Made by a program: the position numbers and the translations under genes
The notes under the pieces: generated by a model
Seen by the model: only the letters and a program-made list of their open reading frames with translations
What the model was told of the DNA's origin: nothing
Database searches by the model: none
Part shown: positions 62,507-64,000 of the stretch, piece by piece
Layout: every line of letters begins with the position of its first letter
How positions within the stretch are numbered: the stretch's first letter is position 1
DNA from: Callaeas wilsoni
Lineage: Eukaryota; Chordata; Aves; Passeriformes; Callaeidae
Length of the DNA stretch: 64,000 nucleotides
Direction: 5' to 3'
Assembly: GCA_013398955.1 (NCBI GenBank)
Contig: VWPU01003049.1
Coordinates: 1 to 64,000, forward strand

Positions 62507-62512
62507 TAAACT
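62507..62512. repeat. Target-site duplication, right copy (TAAACT)
   Basis: Immediately after the CA end of the solo LTR. Six bases fits alpharetroviral/ERVK integrases. Confidence 0.85.
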
Positions 62513-64000
62513 TGTAAAAAGAAAATTAGATATAAAAAATTATCTAATCAAACAGCTCAATTTACCCAGCTGGAAGAAAATGGAAAAAGTCAAGGATGAA
62601 TAAAATAATAGAAGCTTTAAATTTTGCGATACTCAGAAATTATCTAAATTATGTTTACTTTTCACAATCTTGCTGGCATCATGCAAAGAAAAGTTTCATA
62701 TTCTAAAGCATTTTACTGTACAATGTGTCACTTTACTCTTTCCTACTGAGATTGATTCATTATTTAATTGTATGCACTGAAATTTTTATACTGAATACTG
62801 AAGAATGTGTTGGCAATTCAAGTTTTACCATATACCAAACCTAATTTCTTAATGAGATGTTTTCCTGCAGAAAGGCTAATGAAATGCTGACATCAGAGCT
62901 GTAGCTATTGACTAAAATACATTTTAAAAATATATTAGTTCATCGTAACCTTTTAAAGAGTGGTAAATCCTACAATACAGCTTCTTCAAAAGTCTTAATC
63001 TAACAGTTCTCAGTCCTTCTTGCTGGGCTTGCCTGGGGTTGTAAGCAAGCGTAGGACTTCATCTGAACAGACTGTACTGAAGAAATGGGAAACAGGACAG
63101 GCAATGGAAACTACACCAAGTTTTAAATTGTGTCTTTTCACTTTGTTGCTCCTTTCCACTGAATAGGCTATAGTAAAGTATCTACTATTATTGTCTTATT
63201 TCAGTTAGGACCTTGGTTGTCTAAAATGTAATGTTGACAAAGAAAAAAATTTACAAGGGTGAAGAAAACAGTAATAAATTTCCCCTTGGATTTCAAAACA
63301 GGAGGTTATACTCGTTATAGAGCTCTTTAATTATTCATTAAATGCTTCTCATTGAGCCACATTAAATCAGTTCTCTCTCTTCTCCTACACAGAACATAAG
63401 CAAACAATACAGGTCCTTTAGAAGGGAAAAATTATTATTATTTTCCTTTTAATGTAGAAACATTGTCTATTTGCTGAGGTAATGAATCTTATCTGTAATT
63501 TTTTCTCTCAAGTATATATAACCGAAGGTCAAGAGATTCTTTTGGCATGTGGAGGCAATTAGTCTATTGCATGGTATCTGCCAGATTCATATTGACAGCT
63601 ACACCATCAACCCAGTGGCAGGAGCAGTAATTCTTTGACGTTATCATTTTAAATATATGCTGATTGACTTACTTTATGATATCTCAAACAGCACAGACTC
63701 AGCTGGAGGTGCAACAATTAATTTGAATTAATTACAGGTTTTGTGTCAGTGTGATTGTGGCCACTTTAGTTGAAAGAGAAGGCTCACTAAACCAAAGGAG
63801 TAAAACTCCTAAGACTTCTTACTGTAATTATGAGCGCCTTAGTATGCAGCCTTGCTGAGAATTGCACTATATAAAATTTTAAAACTCCCCCTCCTTCACT
63901 TAGAGCAATTCCCCATCCTGAACTCAAAGGAAATTCTCTGCATATATATAAATATACCTCTATGTGACACTATAGTCTGGAACAGTAATTTCAAAATGAG

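Larger units (their letters stand above)
58119..64000 (-). other. Probable upstream intron (5' side of the EGF exon), partial
   Basis: By gene direction this interval precedes the exon at 57865-58118, and the exon's phase-2 acceptor demands another coding exon upstream. I scanned the minus strand for EGF-type cysteine clusters next to splice sites and saw none, so this is probably one intron continuing beyond the window. It holds two solo LTRs (59401-59998 and 62144-62506) and an (AT)n/(AC)n tract near 61.73 kb. A GC-richer patch at about 60735-61020 looks like an old repeat but I could not name it. The rest appears to be unique AT-rich sequence. Confidence 0.5.

Noticed and set aside
1..64000. 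Search for CRISPR arrays, tRNA or rRNA genes, operons or phage-like modules
   Set aside because: None seen. Composition, CR1 elements and split exons point to vertebrate nuclear DNA, where such systems are not expected.

Overview
The window looks like nuclear DNA from a bird. It is AT-rich, has long non-coding stretches and no operon-like gene layout. It carries many 5'-truncated CR1 non-LTR retrotransposons, several still ending in the avian-type ATTCTATGATT-like 3' tail, plus solo LTRs of the kinds that are abundant in Neoaves. Family assignments come from recognising the sequences, not from a database search.

Only one gene is supported, on the minus strand, by two small exons. They lie at 57865-58118 (254 bp) and 45816-45920 (105 bp), separated by an intron of 11,944 bp. 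Both have consensus splice sites and matching phase-1 junctions. Together they encode a run of calcium-binding EGF-like domains. Cysteine spacing and local residues fit best with the EGF array of EYS (eyes shut homolog), a very large, sparsely exonic photoreceptor gene. This name is a homology inference from memory. Other multi-EGF proteins such as CRB1 remain possible.

Everything else is intronic or intergenic sequence filled with transposable-element remains. From left to right: a GT-rich, G-quadruplex-prone tract with a 200-bp internal repeat (3.06-3.4 kb); a minus-strand LTR fragment (6.8-7.3 kb); a CR1 scrap (12.8 kb); a (TTTTG)n tract (14.7 kb); a minus-strand solo LTR with a 6-bp target duplication (16.4-16.9 kb); two further LTR-like pieces (20.9-21.6 and 22.1-22.6 kb); a CR1 split by an LTR (23.6-25.1 kb); CR1 copies at 28.1, 33.3 and 36.6 kb; an LTR at 34.7 kb and an LTR fragment at 40.7 kb. 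The intron between the two exons holds a nearly full-length LTR (46.6-47.7 kb) and a 2.6-kb antisense CR1 (53.8-56.5 kb) that itself contains a younger CR1 in the opposite direction. Upstream of the first exon are two more solo LTRs (59.4-60.0 and 62.1-62.5 kb), the second with a perfect 6-bp target duplication.

I found no rRNA, tRNA, CRISPR array or recognisable new biological system. The long open frames elsewhere are either low-complexity artefacts or lie in repeats. The most useful points are the EGF exons, the nested and solo retroelements with readable target-site duplications, and one uncertain extra exon candidate at 49164-49379.
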